From the NCBI RefSeq assembly GCF_007096635.1, contig NZ_VKAA01000025.1, positions 1 through 64,000 of the forward strand: 64,000 nucleotides of DNA, read 5' to 3'. The DNA is from Mycolicibacterium sp. 018/SC-01/001 (GTDB lineage: Bacteria > Actinomycetota > Actinomycetes > Mycobacteriales > Mycobacteriaceae). Below are positions 26,237 through 34,751 of the stretch, piece by piece; the stretch's first letter is position 1, and every line of letters starts with the position of its first letter. A model generated the notes under the pieces. That model saw nothing but the letters and a program-made list of their open reading frames with translations. It did not search any database and was not told where the DNA came from. Position numbers and translations under genes: made by a program.

Positions 26237-26591
26237 AGTCGCAACCCCCTTGACACCGCCAGGACACCGCCCTCTTACAGCCCGGCAGCAGGCCGGTCCT
26301 CTCACTGTAAACCGTCTGGCAACCGTTTGAGCGAAGTGAACGATCATTTGCTTACCGACGAGTAAGATTCTTCTTGATGGCTCCCCATCAGCGGCGATCG
26401 GTGATCGCCAGCGGAGAACACCACCTAGCTGTGCAGTTCCAGTGAACAAGACTGTCTGCGACGCGAGGATCGGGAGGCCGGCCACCGGGAAAGCGGTTGG
26501 CGTCGGAACGGTCTCGTGGGGGACCATGGACGGGCGGTCCGGCCCCGCCGAACCGCCCGTCCCGAACTCGTGAAGCGCAGAGAGGTTCATC
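26237..26591. other. Divergent regulatory region between MerR and MFS genes
   Basis: This 355-bp region has no convincing gene. It contains the inverted repeat CTTAC-N6-GTAAG at 26351-26366 and a perfect hairpin GGCGATC-GGT-GATCGCC at 26393-26409. Both are plausible control elements for the flanking divergent genes. Confidence 0.5.
26351..26366. promoter_or_regulatory. Inverted repeat CTTAC-N6-GTAAG
   Basis: Two perfect 5-bp half-sites are separated by 6 bp, 115 bp upstream of the MerR start and 226 bp upstream of the MFS start. The size suits a dimeric regulator. Which protein binds is unknown. Confidence 0.4.
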
Positions 26592-27848
26592 GTGCGCCCC
26601 TGGATCATCTGGGCGACCGGACTTCTCGCCTACATCGTGGCTGTCCTCGATCGCACCACCCTGGGCGTCTCCGGCCTGCCCGCCGCCGAGCGGTTCGCCG
26701 CAGGCCCCAGCCTGCTGTCGACGTTCGTCGTGCTGCAGGTGGTCGTGTACGCCGGAGCGCAGATCCCCGCGGGACTGCTGCTCGACCGGTACGGATCGCG
26801 GGCGCTGATCCTGGCCGGGGCGACGCTGATGGCCGCCGGGCAGTTGACCCTCGCGCTGACGGCGTCGCTTCCGGTCGCCATCGGCGCGCGCGCGGTGGTG
26901 GGCCTGGGCGACGCGATGACGTTCATCTCCGTCCTGCGCCTGGTCCCCCGGTGGTTCGCGCCGCGGCGCGTTCCGCTCGTGACCCAGCTGACCGGCATCT
27001 GCGGCCAGCTCGGGCAGGTGCTCAGCGCGGTGCCGTTCCTGGCGCTGCTGTCCGCGTCCGGCTGGACCCCTGCCTACGCATCGGCCGCCGCGCTCGGCGC
27101 GCTCGTCCTCGTACTGGTCGCCGTCCTGGTCAGGAATGCGCCTGAGGGCGTGGCCGTCACCGCGGAGACGATGAGTGTGCGGGAGACCCTGGCGAGCGTG
27201 AAGACGGTCTGGCTCCGGCCGGGAACACGGCTCGGTTTCTTCACCCACATGGGCACGCAGTTCTCGGTGACGGTGTTCGCCCTGATGTGGGGTGTGCCCT
27301 ATCTGACCGTGGCCCAGGGCCTGTCGGCCGCGGCCGCGGGCACGTTGCTGACGGTCTCGGTCGCCGCGGCGATCGCGGCCGGACTCGTCATCGGGGTGCT
27401 CACCGGCCGGTTGCCGCACCGGCGCTCCCGCCTGGTGCTCGCGATCATCGCGAGCAACGCCGCTGCCTGGACCGTCGTGCTGGCGTTACCGGACAGGGCG
27501 CCGATGTGGCTGCTGGTGGTACTCGTGGTCGTCATCTCGGTCGGCGGTCCGGGATCCATGGTCGGTTTCGACTTCGCCCGCACCTTCAACCCCAGCCACA
27601 CGCTCGGTACCGCGCAAGGCATGGTCAACATGGGCGGATTTCTAGCATCGCTGCTGCTCATGCAGCTGATGGGGGTGATCCTGCAGGCTGCCGGCGGGCT
27701 CTCCTTCGACTCCTTCCGGCTGGCCTGGACCCTTCAGTACGCCGTGTGGGCGCTCGCGGTGATCGGCATTCTCATCACGCGCCGCAAAGCCCGCCGGCTA
27801 CTCGCTCAGCAGGACGACCGCATTCTGCTCGAGGGCATCAACGGCTAG
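26592..27848 (+). CDS. MFS transporter
   Basis: This 418-residue carrier has 12 predicted helices. The loop 2-3 motif LLLDRYGSRALI corresponds to the conserved MFS signature G-x-L-x-D-R-x-G-R-R, and PRWFAPRR follows helix 4. GAGAGG precedes the GTG at 26592. Substrate is unknown; the sequence lacks features of a dedicated drug exporter. It is divergent from the MerR regulator. The 3' end shares a 4-bp CTAG overlap with the convergent LtrA gene. Confidence 0.85.
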   Translation: MRPWIIWATGLLAYIVAVLDRTTLGVSGLPAAERFAAGPSLLSTFVVLQVVVYAGAQIPAGLLLDRYGSRALILAGATLMAAGQLTLALTASLPVAIGARAVVGLGDAMTFISVLRLVPRWFAPRRVPLVTQLTGICGQLGQVLSAVPFLALLSASGWTPAYASAAALGALVLVLVAVLVRNAPEGVAVTAETMSVRETLASVKTVWLRPGTRLGFFTHMGTQFSVTVFALMWGVPYLTVAQGLSAAAAGTLLTVSVAAAIAAGLVIGVLTGRLPHRRSRLVLAIIASNAAAWTVVLALPDRAPMWLLVVLVVVISVGGPGSMVGFDFARTFNPSHTLGTAQGMVNMGGFLASLLLMQLMGVILQAAGGLSFDSFRLAWTLQYAVWALAVIGILITRRKARRLLAQQDDRILLEGING

Positions 27849-29119
27849 TCCGTGCCCACCGCACGCGCCACCGCCGCTGCGGTGTGCCGGTGACCCCGGA
27901 CTTCGTGCGCCACGACCGAGACCACCGGAGCGAGCGTCACGACCAGCAGGCAGTTGGCCATCGAGATCCCCGCTGCCGCCAGCGCCACCGCCGTCGCCAG
28001 CACCACCGCCGTCACCACCAGCACCGCCCCGTGGAACAGCGAGAACGCGCGCATCACGACCGCCCCCAGCACGTAGACCATCATCAGATAGATCCCGACC
28101 GGCACGACGACGGTCGACACCGTGGCCACCGATCCGAGCTCCGAGTGGTGCTCCAGGTAGTACGCCGCAGCATGCAGCCCCGCGCCGGTCGCGACGATCG
28201 CCCCGAACAGCACGATGTGCAGGTAACCGAACCAGAACGACCGCTCGCGACGCACGTGCAGGACCTCGGCCTGCGGTAGCGCGAAGTAGGTCCACCACAT
28301 GCCGAACGTCAGCCCGATACCGGCGATCGCGACGAACGCGGCATCGAACGTCCAGCCCTGGGCCTCGACGACGGCGGTCAGCGAGGCGACCGTGCCCACC
28401 ACCCCTTCGCCGAGCGCGATGATCGTGAACAGCCCGTAGCGCTCGACGATGTGGTGCGCGTGCCACGGTGTGCCACCATGGGTGGACTCGGCCAGGACCG
28501 GGCCCATCATCTCGACCAGCACCAGCCCGACGACGATGACGGCGGTCACCGCCAGCGAGGTGTGGACGAAGATCGCGACGATCCACCCCACCTGGGCGAG
28601 CGTGATCCACAGGGCATAGGTCAGGCACGCCCGGCGCCGGGCGGGGTCCTGGCGCGCCGCGCGCAACCACTGCGTCACCATCGCGACCCGCATCACGACG
28701 TAGCCGGCGACCACGACGGCGTTGTCCACGTGCTCACCGTGTTCGATCGAGCTGTACATCTGCGGAATCCCCAGGGCCAGCACGATCACCCCCACCATCT
28801 GCACCATGGTGGTCACGCGATACACCCAGTCGTCGGTGTCGAACGCCGACGCGAACCAGCTGAAGTTGATCCACGCCCAGCTCACCGCGAAGGTCGCGAA
28901 GAAGAAGGCCGCCAATCCGGCGACGACGTGACCCGCAGCGAACAGGTGGGCCAACTGGGAGGCCGCGATCCCGAACGCCACCACGAAGGTCAGGTCGAAC
29001 AGCAGCTCGAGCGGCGTCGCGACGCGGTGGGACTCGTGCGGATCGCGCCCGACCATCCTGCGCACGCGGTGCGGACCGGTCCGTGCACCCGAACTCGGTG
29101 CATGCTGCTGTTCTGCCAC
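27845..29119 (-). CDS. LtrA-family (low temperature requirement A) membrane protein
   Basis: This 424-residue polytopic membrane protein contains the LtrA signature near the N-terminus (ATPLELLFDLTFVVAFGIAA), a WAWINFSWF segment, and a later ERYGLFTIIALGEGVVG motif. About ten helices are visible. LtrA proteins were named from a Listeria cold-growth mutant; their biochemical function is not known. The GTG start at 29119 is 54 bp from the divergent ispD-like gene. Confidence 0.88.
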   Translation of the reverse strand: MAEQQHAPSSGARTGPHRVRRMVGRDPHESHRVATPLELLFDLTFVVAFGIAASQLAHLFAAGHVVAGLAAFFFATFAVSWAWINFSWFASAFDTDDWVYRVTTMVQMVGVIVLALGIPQMYSSIEHGEHVDNAVVVAGYVVMRVAMVTQWLRAARQDPARRRACLTYALWITLAQVGWIVAIFVHTSLAVTAVIVVGLVLVEMMGPVLAESTHGGTPWHAHHIVERYGLFTIIALGEGVVGTVASLTAVVEAQGWTFDAAFVAIAGIGLTFGMWWTYFALPQAEVLHVRRERSFWFGYLHIVLFGAIVATGAGLHAAAYYLEHHSELGSVATVSTVVVPVGIYLMMVYVLGAVVMRAFSLFHGAVLVVTAVVLATAVALAAAGISMANCLLVVTLAPVVSVVAHEVRGHRHTAAAVARAVGTD

Positions 29120-29161
29120 CGACTACTCCCCTTCCACGCTGGGAGTGGACCGTACCGGAGA

Positions 29162-29167
29162 TAGTGT
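29162..29167 (+). promoter_or_regulatory. Candidate -10 box of a leaderless ispD-like mRNA
   Basis: TAGTGT (TANNNT) is followed by exactly 6 nt and the ATG at 29174. No ribosome-binding site lies between them. Confidence 0.5.
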
Positions 29168-29173
29168 GCGTGC

Positions 29174-29893
29174 ATGGGTCCCGTGGCGGTGGCGGTCGTT
29201 CTGGCCGCCGGTATCGGCTCCCGTGTCGGCGCCGGCGGCAACAAGGCATTCCTGACCTTGGACGGCCGCAGCATGCTGGTGTGGTCGCTGGACACGCTCG
29301 GGCGCGTGCCCGTCGTGGCGCGCACTGTGCTTGTGTACCGCCAGGGCGAGGCCGAGTTGGCGCGCGCCACCGTGGCGGGCGAACTGGGCGCGGACACCCC
29401 TGTCGAGTTCGTCGAAGGGGGTGCGACCCGACACCGGTCCGAACTGAACGTGCTGCGGTACCTGGCCGGCGACATCGACGCGGGCGCGGTCGACGTGGTG
29501 CTGATCCACGATGCCGCCCGCCCCCTCGCCGGCGCCGACATGTTCACGACGGCCGTCGCACTGGCCCGCGAATCCGGCGGAGCGCTGCCGGCGCTGGAGG
29601 TCACCGGCCTGGCCAGGGTGCGCGCCGGGACGGCCGAACCGCTCCTGGAGACCACGATCCGCGTCCAGACGCCGCAGGCGTTCCGCGCGCGAGACGTCCT
29701 CGACGCCTACCGCTGCTCCGAACGCGACGGCTTCGAAGGCACCGACACATCCTCGTGCGTCGAGCGCTACACCGACGTCGAGGTACGCACATTCCCGGGC
29801 AGTGCGGCGAACCTGAAGGTGACCTACCCCGGCGACATCGCGGTGGCACACCACCTGCTCAGCGCGCAGAATCGGACTGCCGGCTCGCGATGA
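29174..29893 (+). CDS. IspD/TarI-like cytidylyltransferase
   Basis: This 239-residue nucleotidyltransferase has the glycine-rich CTP loop VVLAAGIGSRVG (residues 8-19) with the following Lys (GGNKAF), the metal-binding HDAARPL, and the substrate segment TPQAFRA. These are the key elements of 2-C-methyl-D-erythritol 4-phosphate cytidylyltransferase. M. tuberculosis has its main ispD elsewhere (Rv3582c), so this may be a second copy or a related sugar/polyol phosphate cytidylyltransferase. It overlaps the convergent degenerate paralogue by 35 bp. Confidence 0.78.
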   Translation: MGPVAVAVVLAAGIGSRVGAGGNKAFLTLDGRSMLVWSLDTLGRVPVVARTVLVYRQGEAELARATVAGELGADTPVEFVEGGATRHRSELNVLRYLAGDIDAGAVDVVLIHDAARPLAGADMFTTAVALARESGGALPALEVTGLARVRAGTAEPLLETTIRVQTPQAFRARDVLDAYRCSERDGFEGTDTSSCVERYTDVEVRTFPGSAANLKVTYPGDIAVAHHLLSAQNRTAGSR

Positions 29894-30536
29894 CGGCCGC
29901 GAGATAGTCTGCGTCGCGGGGCAATTCGACGCCGAACGCGTGAGGATCACCGGCGACCAACTCCAGGGTGGCGCGGGCCGACAGCTCGCCGTCGAGGTCG
30001 TCGAACCGGGCGGCCGCAGCGCCGTCCACAGTGCGCCGCAGCACGTCGGCGGCGAAACCGCGCGGGTACTGCATCACCTCCAACTCGGCCCGGTCCAGTG
30101 TCGCGACCACAGCACCGTCGTCGCCGACGACCTTGATGCTGTCGGTGACGGGGCGGGCGGGCACCACCCAGCGCGCACCCGCCCGCAGCGCGGACGTGAG
30201 CCGGTCGACCACGCCGGGGTCCACCAGCGGCCACCCGACGTCGTGCACCAGGACCGCGTCGGTGACCAGGTCGTGCGCCAGTGCGGCCGCCACGCACTGC
30301 GCGATATCCCCCGGTGCGGCCGCAACGACCACCGGGACTCTAGAAAAACCGTGCGCCGCAACAAGTTCAGTGACGGCTTCGGTCAGCACGGGCGCAGTGG
30401 CGACGAGGACGGGTACGAGCTCACCCAACGCTCGCACGACCCGGACCAGCTGGGAGTCACCGGCGACCGGTGTCAGCACCGCGTCGGCCCGATCGGCCAG
30501 ACCGGCAGGCACCGGGAGTATCGCGGTCACGTCCAC
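29859..30536 (-). CDS. Degenerate IspD-like protein
   Basis: From the GTG at 30536 this is a 225-residue protein with the IspD fold pattern. VLVHDVGWPLVDP matches the HDAARPL motif of active enzymes, and VVPARPVTDSIKVV matches the substrate loop. The N-terminal nucleotide loop reads ILPVPAGLADRADAV instead of LAAGxGxR, so the conserved glycines and arginine are lost. Catalysis as a cytidylyltransferase is doubtful; a regulatory partner of the adjacent IspD-like protein is possible. The frame is open to 31787, but that part is antisense to an acyl-CoA dehydrogenase. Confidence 0.72.
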   Translation of the reverse strand: MDVTAILPVPAGLADRADAVLTPVAGDSQLVRVVRALGELVPVLVATAPVLTEAVTELVAAHGFSRVPVVVAAAPGDIAQCVAAALAHDLVTDAVLVHDVGWPLVDPGVVDRLTSALRAGARWVVPARPVTDSIKVVGDDGAVVATLDRAELEVMQYPRGFAADVLRRTVDGAAAARFDDLDGELSARATLELVAGDPHAFGVELPRDADYLAAVIASRQSDSAR

Positions 30537-30629
30537 GCGGCCGAGGTTATACCGAAGAACGCCGAAACGCCCCGCCGCCGGCACCACCGGAGACAGGGTG
30601 GACAGAGTGCACCGCGACGAGGAGGCCGC

Positions 30630-31928
30630 ATGTGGGACTTCACGACCGACCCCGACTATCAGGAGCTGCTGAACTGGGCCGACGAGTTCGTCCGTGACGA
30701 GGTCGAACCGCTCGACCTGGCCTGGCCGCACCTGCAGTACACGCCGCTGACCCCGGCGCGCCGGACCGTCGTCGACGACCTCAAGCGCCGTGTACGGGCG
30801 AAGGGCCTGTGGGCGACACACTTGAACCCCGACCTCGGCGGACAAGGTTACGGACAGCTCAAGCTGGCACTGCTCAACGAAATCCTCGGACGGTCCGCAT
30901 GGGCGCCGGTCATCTTCGGCTGCCAGGCCCCCGACACCGGCAACGCGGAGATTCTCGCCCATTACGGCACACCCGAGCAGAAGGAGCGCTACCTGCGCCC
31001 GCTCCTCGACGGCGAACTGTTCTCCAGTTATTCGATGACCGAACCCCAGGGCGGTGCCGATCCGACCCAGTTCACGACGCGCGCAGTCCGCGACGGTGAC
31101 CACTGGGTGATCAATGGCTGGAAGTATTTCTCGTCCAACGCCCACACCGCGTCCTTCCTGATCGTGATGGTCGTGACGAACCCGGATGTCAGCCCGTACC
31201 AAGGCATGTCGATGTTCCTGGTGCCCTCGGACACGCCCGGGGTCGACATCGTGCGCAACGTCGGTCTCCACGGTGAGCCCGACGGCGAGGGCAGCCACGC
31301 ACTCATCCACTATCGCGATGTGCGCGTGCCGGACTCGGCGCTGCTGGGAGGGGAGGGCCAGGCCTTCGCGATCGCCCAGACCCGCCTGGGTGGCGGCCGC
31401 ATCCACCACGCCATGCGCACGATCGGCCTGGCCCGCAAGGCGATCGACATGATGTGCGAGAGGGCCCTGAGCCGGCGGACCGCGGGCAGCCTGCTGGCAG
31501 ACAAGCAGACGGTGCAGAGCTACATCGCCGACAGCTATGCCCAACTGCTGCAGTTCCGTCTGCTGGTCCTCTACACGGCGTGGCAGATCGACAGATTCAA
31601 CGATTACACGATGGTGCGCAAGGACATCGCGACGGTGAAGGTCGTGATGCCGACGGTGCTGCACGACATCGCGTGGCGCGCCATGCAGGTCCACGGCGCG
31701 CTCGGGGTCAGCAACGAGATGCCGCTGCTCGGCATGGTGACCGCCGCCGCGGTGATGGGCCTGGCCGACGGCCCCACCGAGGTGCACAGGACCACGGTGG
31801 CCAAGCAGGTACTGCGCGGCTACTCGCCGAGCGACGACGTGTGGCCGTCAGAGTGGCTGCCGCGCAAGCGCGAAGCGGCACGGGAACGCCTCGCCGAGCA
31901 TCTCGAACGCGATGTCGGCAACCGGTGA
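30630..31928 (+). CDS. Acyl-CoA dehydrogenase
   Basis: This 432-residue FAD enzyme oxidises acyl-CoA to enoyl-CoA. The segment SYSMTEPQGGADPTQ is the FAD/substrate-binding motif, KYFSSNAHTASF follows, and a C-terminal helical domain carries QVHGALGVSNEMPL. GGAGG lies 5 nt before the ATG at 30630; the open frame before it has no homology. It resembles the longer phosphotransferase-associated acyl-CoA dehydrogenases (ACAD10/11 class) more than short-chain enzymes. It ends 4 bp from the convergent thiolase gene. Confidence 0.87.
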   Translation: MWDFTTDPDYQELLNWADEFVRDEVEPLDLAWPHLQYTPLTPARRTVVDDLKRRVRAKGLWATHLNPDLGGQGYGQLKLALLNEILGRSAWAPVIFGCQAPDTGNAEILAHYGTPEQKERYLRPLLDGELFSSYSMTEPQGGADPTQFTTRAVRDGDHWVINGWKYFSSNAHTASFLIVMVVTNPDVSPYQGMSMFLVPSDTPGVDIVRNVGLHGEPDGEGSHALIHYRDVRVPDSALLGGEGQAFAIAQTRLGGGRIHHAMRTIGLARKAIDMMCERALSRRTAGSLLADKQTVQSYIADSYAQLLQFRLLVLYTAWQIDRFNDYTMVRKDIATVKVVMPTVLHDIAWRAMQVHGALGVSNEMPLLGMVTAAAVMGLADGPTEVHRTTVAKQVLRGYSPSDDVWPSEWLPRKREAARERLAEHLERDVGNR

Positions 31929-31932
31929 TCGG

Positions 31933-33078
31933 TCACGCCACCAGTTCGACCACGGTCGCGTTGGCGGTGCCGCCGCCCTCGCACATCGTCTGCAGTCCGT
32001 AGCGAATGCCGTTGTCGCGCATGTGATGGATCATCCGGGTCATCAGCACCGCACCCGACGCGCCGAGAGGATGCCCGAGTGCGATGGCGCCGCCGAGCGG
32101 GTTGAGCCGGGCTTCGTCGGCACCCGTGTCGGCCAGCCAGGCCAGCGGCACCGGCGCGAAAGCCTCGTTCACCTCGAACACCCCGATGTCCTCCAGCCGC
32201 AGTCCGGCCTTGTGCAGGACCTTCTCCGTCGCCGGGATCGGGGCGGTCAACATCAGCCTCGGATCCGCCCCGGTCACCGCACCTGCGCGATAGCGCACCA
32301 GCGGTGTCACCCCCAGGTGCACGGCGTTCTCCGCCGTCGTGACCAGCAGCGCTGCCGCACCGTCGGAAATCTGGGACGAGTTGCCGGCGTGGATCACCCC
32401 GTCGTCGGTGAACGCGGGTTTCAGCGCCGCCAACGTCTCTGCGGTCGTGCCCCGGCGGATCCCTTCGTCGGCGGTCACGACGTCGCCGTCGGTGAAGACC
32501 GGCACGATCTGATCGACGAAGGCGCCGCGGTCCTGGGCGGCCGCGGCCAACTCGTGCGAGCGCGCCGAGAATTGGTCGAGGCGGGTACGCGACAGGTTCC
32601 AGCGGCGGGCGATCATCTCGGCGGAGAGCCCCTGGTTGAACGAGAAGCCGTCGTAGCGGGCAAGTACTTTCGGCCCGTAGGGCATCCCGGTCGCACGAGC
32701 AGCGCCCAGCGGAACCCGACTCATCACCTCGACTCCCCCGGCGACGACCACGTCCTGCTGGCCCGACATGACCGCCTGCACAGCGAAATCGAGCGCCTGC
32801 TGGCTGGACCCGCAGGCCCGGTTCACGGTGGTGCCGGGAATGTGCTCGGGCCAGCCCGCCGCCAGCACCGCGAAGCGGCCGATGTTGCTCGACTGGTCAC
32901 CGACCTGCGACACGCACCCCCAGACGACGTCATCGACGAGGTCGACGTCGACCCCCGTCCGCTCGAGGAGTTCGTTGAGGACCAGTGCCGACAGATCGGC
33001 CGCGTGCTGCTCGGACAGTGCCCCGTTACGTTTCCCGACGGGCGTGCGCACCGCTGCCACGATGACGGTCTCGCGCAT
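31933..33078 (-). CDS. Acetyl-CoA acetyltransferase (thiolase)
   Basis: This 381-residue thiolase retains all catalytic residues: acylated Cys89 in NRACGSSQQA, His in the GHPLGASG motif, and the proton-shuttling Cys in CEGGGTANAT near the C-terminus. It should cleave 3-ketoacyl-CoA in beta-oxidation or condense acetyl-CoA in reverse. The start at 33078 opens with the standard MRETVIVAAVRTPVGK. It follows the DUF35 and thiolase-like genes at 26 bp spacing, so all four minus-strand genes (31933-36992) probably form one operon. Confidence 0.92.
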   Translation of the reverse strand: MRETVIVAAVRTPVGKRNGALSEQHAADLSALVLNELLERTGVDVDLVDDVVWGCVSQVGDQSSNIGRFAVLAAGWPEHIPGTTVNRACGSSQQALDFAVQAVMSGQQDVVVAGGVEVMSRVPLGAARATGMPYGPKVLARYDGFSFNQGLSAEMIARRWNLSRTRLDQFSARSHELAAAAQDRGAFVDQIVPVFTDGDVVTADEGIRRGTTAETLAALKPAFTDDGVIHAGNSSQISDGAAALLVTTAENAVHLGVTPLVRYRAGAVTGADPRLMLTAPIPATEKVLHKAGLRLEDIGVFEVNEAFAPVPLAWLADTGADEARLNPLGGAIALGHPLGASGAVLMTRMIHHMRDNGIRYGLQTMCEGGGTANATVVELVA

Positions 33079-33104
33079 GGACCGAACCTACACCCCGGTG
33101 TTCG

Positions 33105-33527
33105 TCACGAGACCGCTCGGTGGGCAGGCGCGTACCGCAGCATCGTGACGCCGCGCTCGGGGTAGTCGCAGAAGATCGGCCGCACCCGCATGCCGATTTG
33201 GATGTCCGCCGCTTCGACGTCGGCCAACTCGGTCGAAAATCGCGGCCCCTCATCCCATTCCACGATCGCCAGGATCTGGGGCACCGCGTCGGCGAAATGC
33301 GGTCCGACTGGCCGGCGCGCGATCGTGTACGAGTAGAGCGTGCCCATCCCGGAGATCTCGCGCCATTCGAGGTCATCGGCCAGCGTGCGCGGGGCGCGCA
33401 CCCGCGGATAGAAGACGTATGTCTGCGACGACGGCGAGTACTGGATCATCACCCGGTGCTCGGCCAGCGCATCCCAGAAGGGCGCCGTGGTCGGCGTTTT
33501 CACCGGCATCGGCCGCTCGAGGTCCAT
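33105..33527 (-). CDS. DUF35 OB-fold protein lacking its zinc ribbon cysteines
   Basis: This 140-residue protein of the DUF35 family (rubredoxin-like zinc ribbon plus OB fold) partners thiolase-like enzymes and binds acyl-CoA. The OB-fold part (SGMGTLYSYTIARRP, VEWDEGPRFSTELAD) is clear. The usual CxxC pairs of the zinc ribbon are absent: the region reads MIQYSPSSQTYVFYPRVRAP, and the only cysteine lies near the C-terminus. Its ATG directly follows the TAG of the thiolase-like gene with no spacer, supporting a protein pair. Confidence 0.82.
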   Translation of the reverse strand: MDLERPMPVKTPTTAPFWDALAEHRVMIQYSPSSQTYVFYPRVRAPRTLADDLEWREISGMGTLYSYTIARRPVGPHFADAVPQILAIVEWDEGPRFSTELADVEAADIQIGMRVRPIFCDYPERGVTMLRYAPAHRAVS

Positions 33528-34742
33528 CTAGTCACCCTCCAGGACGAGCGCGGTCTGTTCGGACAGGATTCCGCCGTTGCCGGACACGAACGCGCGATCG
33601 CAGTCCGGAACCTGGGCCGCTCCTGCGCGGCCCATGATCTGCCGCGCCGCATCGCAGACGTGATGCATCCCGCCGGCATTGCCGGCCTGGCCGAACCCGA
33701 GCTGCCCGCCGGCGGTGTTGAGCGGGAAGTCACCGCGGAACGTCAGGTCGTGCTCGGCGATGAACCGCATGCCGGCGCCCTTCTCGCAGAAGCCCGCGTC
33801 CTCGAGACTCAGCAGCACGGTGATCGTGTAGCAGTCGTAGATCGACACCATGTCCATCTGGGTCCGGTCGAGACCCGACATCGCGAAGGCCGTCTCGGCG
33901 GCCCGGATCATCGGCGTGTGCAACAGATCCTGCGCGTAGGTGGGTGTCTTGTGGGGGACCTGCTCGCCGAACCCCCTGATCCATACCGGCCGCCGTGCAG
34001 CACGGGCGGCCGTGTCGGGGTTCGCGACGACGACGGCGGCCCCGCCCACGCAGGGCATCACGATCTCCAGCAGGTGCAGCGGGTCGGCGATCACCGGGCT
34101 CGCCAGCACGTCCTCGATCGTCAGGGGCGTGTCCTGCCAGATCGCGCCGACGGTGTGATTGGCGTTCACCCGCTGGTCGACGACGATCTTCGCCAGCGCC
34201 CGTTCGTCGTAGCCGTACATGGCCGCGTAGCGCTGGGCCACCTGACCGTACGGACCGTTCTGGCCGATATTGCCGTACGGGATCTCGAATTCGGCCTGCG
34301 GAGAACCGTACTGGTTGCTCGACGCACCGAAGAACACCGCGTCGGTCAGCGGTCTCGGCCGTCGCTCCGACATGGGCGTGATGTAGCGCGCGGGGATGGC
34401 GCAGACGACGACGTCGCAGATGCCGAGCTCGATCGCGGCAGCCGCACGCCAGACCATCGCCACCGCGCTGGCCCCGCCGAGATCGACTAACTCGGCGAAA
34501 TTGGCACTCACGCCGAGATATTCGGCCACGGTCGAGGGCACGAAGATCTCCGACTCGGCGAGGTGGGTGGTGACGATGCCGTCGACGTCCTCACCGGACA
34601 GGCCGGCATCGGCCAGCGCGGCCGCGGCCAGTTCCGCCCACTGCTCGATCATGAACGGCGCCACACCCGCGGCCTTCATTCGCTCGGGTGGCAGCTCGAC
34701 GTAACCGACGATGGCTGCCTCGCCGCGTAAACCCATGGGCAC
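33528..34742 (-). CDS. Thiolase-like lipid-transfer protein without nucleophilic Cys (Ltp2-like)
   Basis: This 404-residue protein has the thiolase fold. At the position of the catalytic cysteine it reads VDLGGASAVA (residues 87-94), so it cannot form the acyl-enzyme. YDCYT at 301-305 and the GGQLGFGQAGNAGG segment correspond to the region where retro-aldolases such as Ltp2 place catalytic tyrosines. With the adjacent DUF35 protein it matches the Ltp2-ChsH2(DUF35) arrangement that cleaves steroid side-chain beta-hydroxyacyl-CoA. The actual substrate is unknown. A plain thiolase function is unlikely. Confidence 0.78.
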   Translation of the reverse strand: MPMGLRGEAAIVGYVELPPERMKAAGVAPFMIEQWAELAAAALADAGLSGEDVDGIVTTHLAESEIFVPSTVAEYLGVSANFAELVDLGGASAVAMVWRAAAAIELGICDVVVCAIPARYITPMSERRPRPLTDAVFFGASSNQYGSPQAEFEIPYGNIGQNGPYGQVAQRYAAMYGYDERALAKIVVDQRVNANHTVGAIWQDTPLTIEDVLASPVIADPLHLLEIVMPCVGGAAVVVANPDTAARAARRPVWIRGFGEQVPHKTPTYAQDLLHTPMIRAAETAFAMSGLDRTQMDMVSIYDCYTITVLLSLEDAGFCEKGAGMRFIAEHDLTFRGDFPLNTAGGQLGFGQAGNAGGMHHVCDAARQIMGRAGAAQVPDCDRAFVSGNGGILSEQTALVLEGD

Positions 34743-34751
34743 TCCTGCCGC

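Noticed and set aside
30537..31787. Upstream extension of the degenerate IspD-like gene
   Set aside because: The extension lies antisense to the acyl-CoA dehydrogenase and has no homology; the GTG at 30536 gives the family length.
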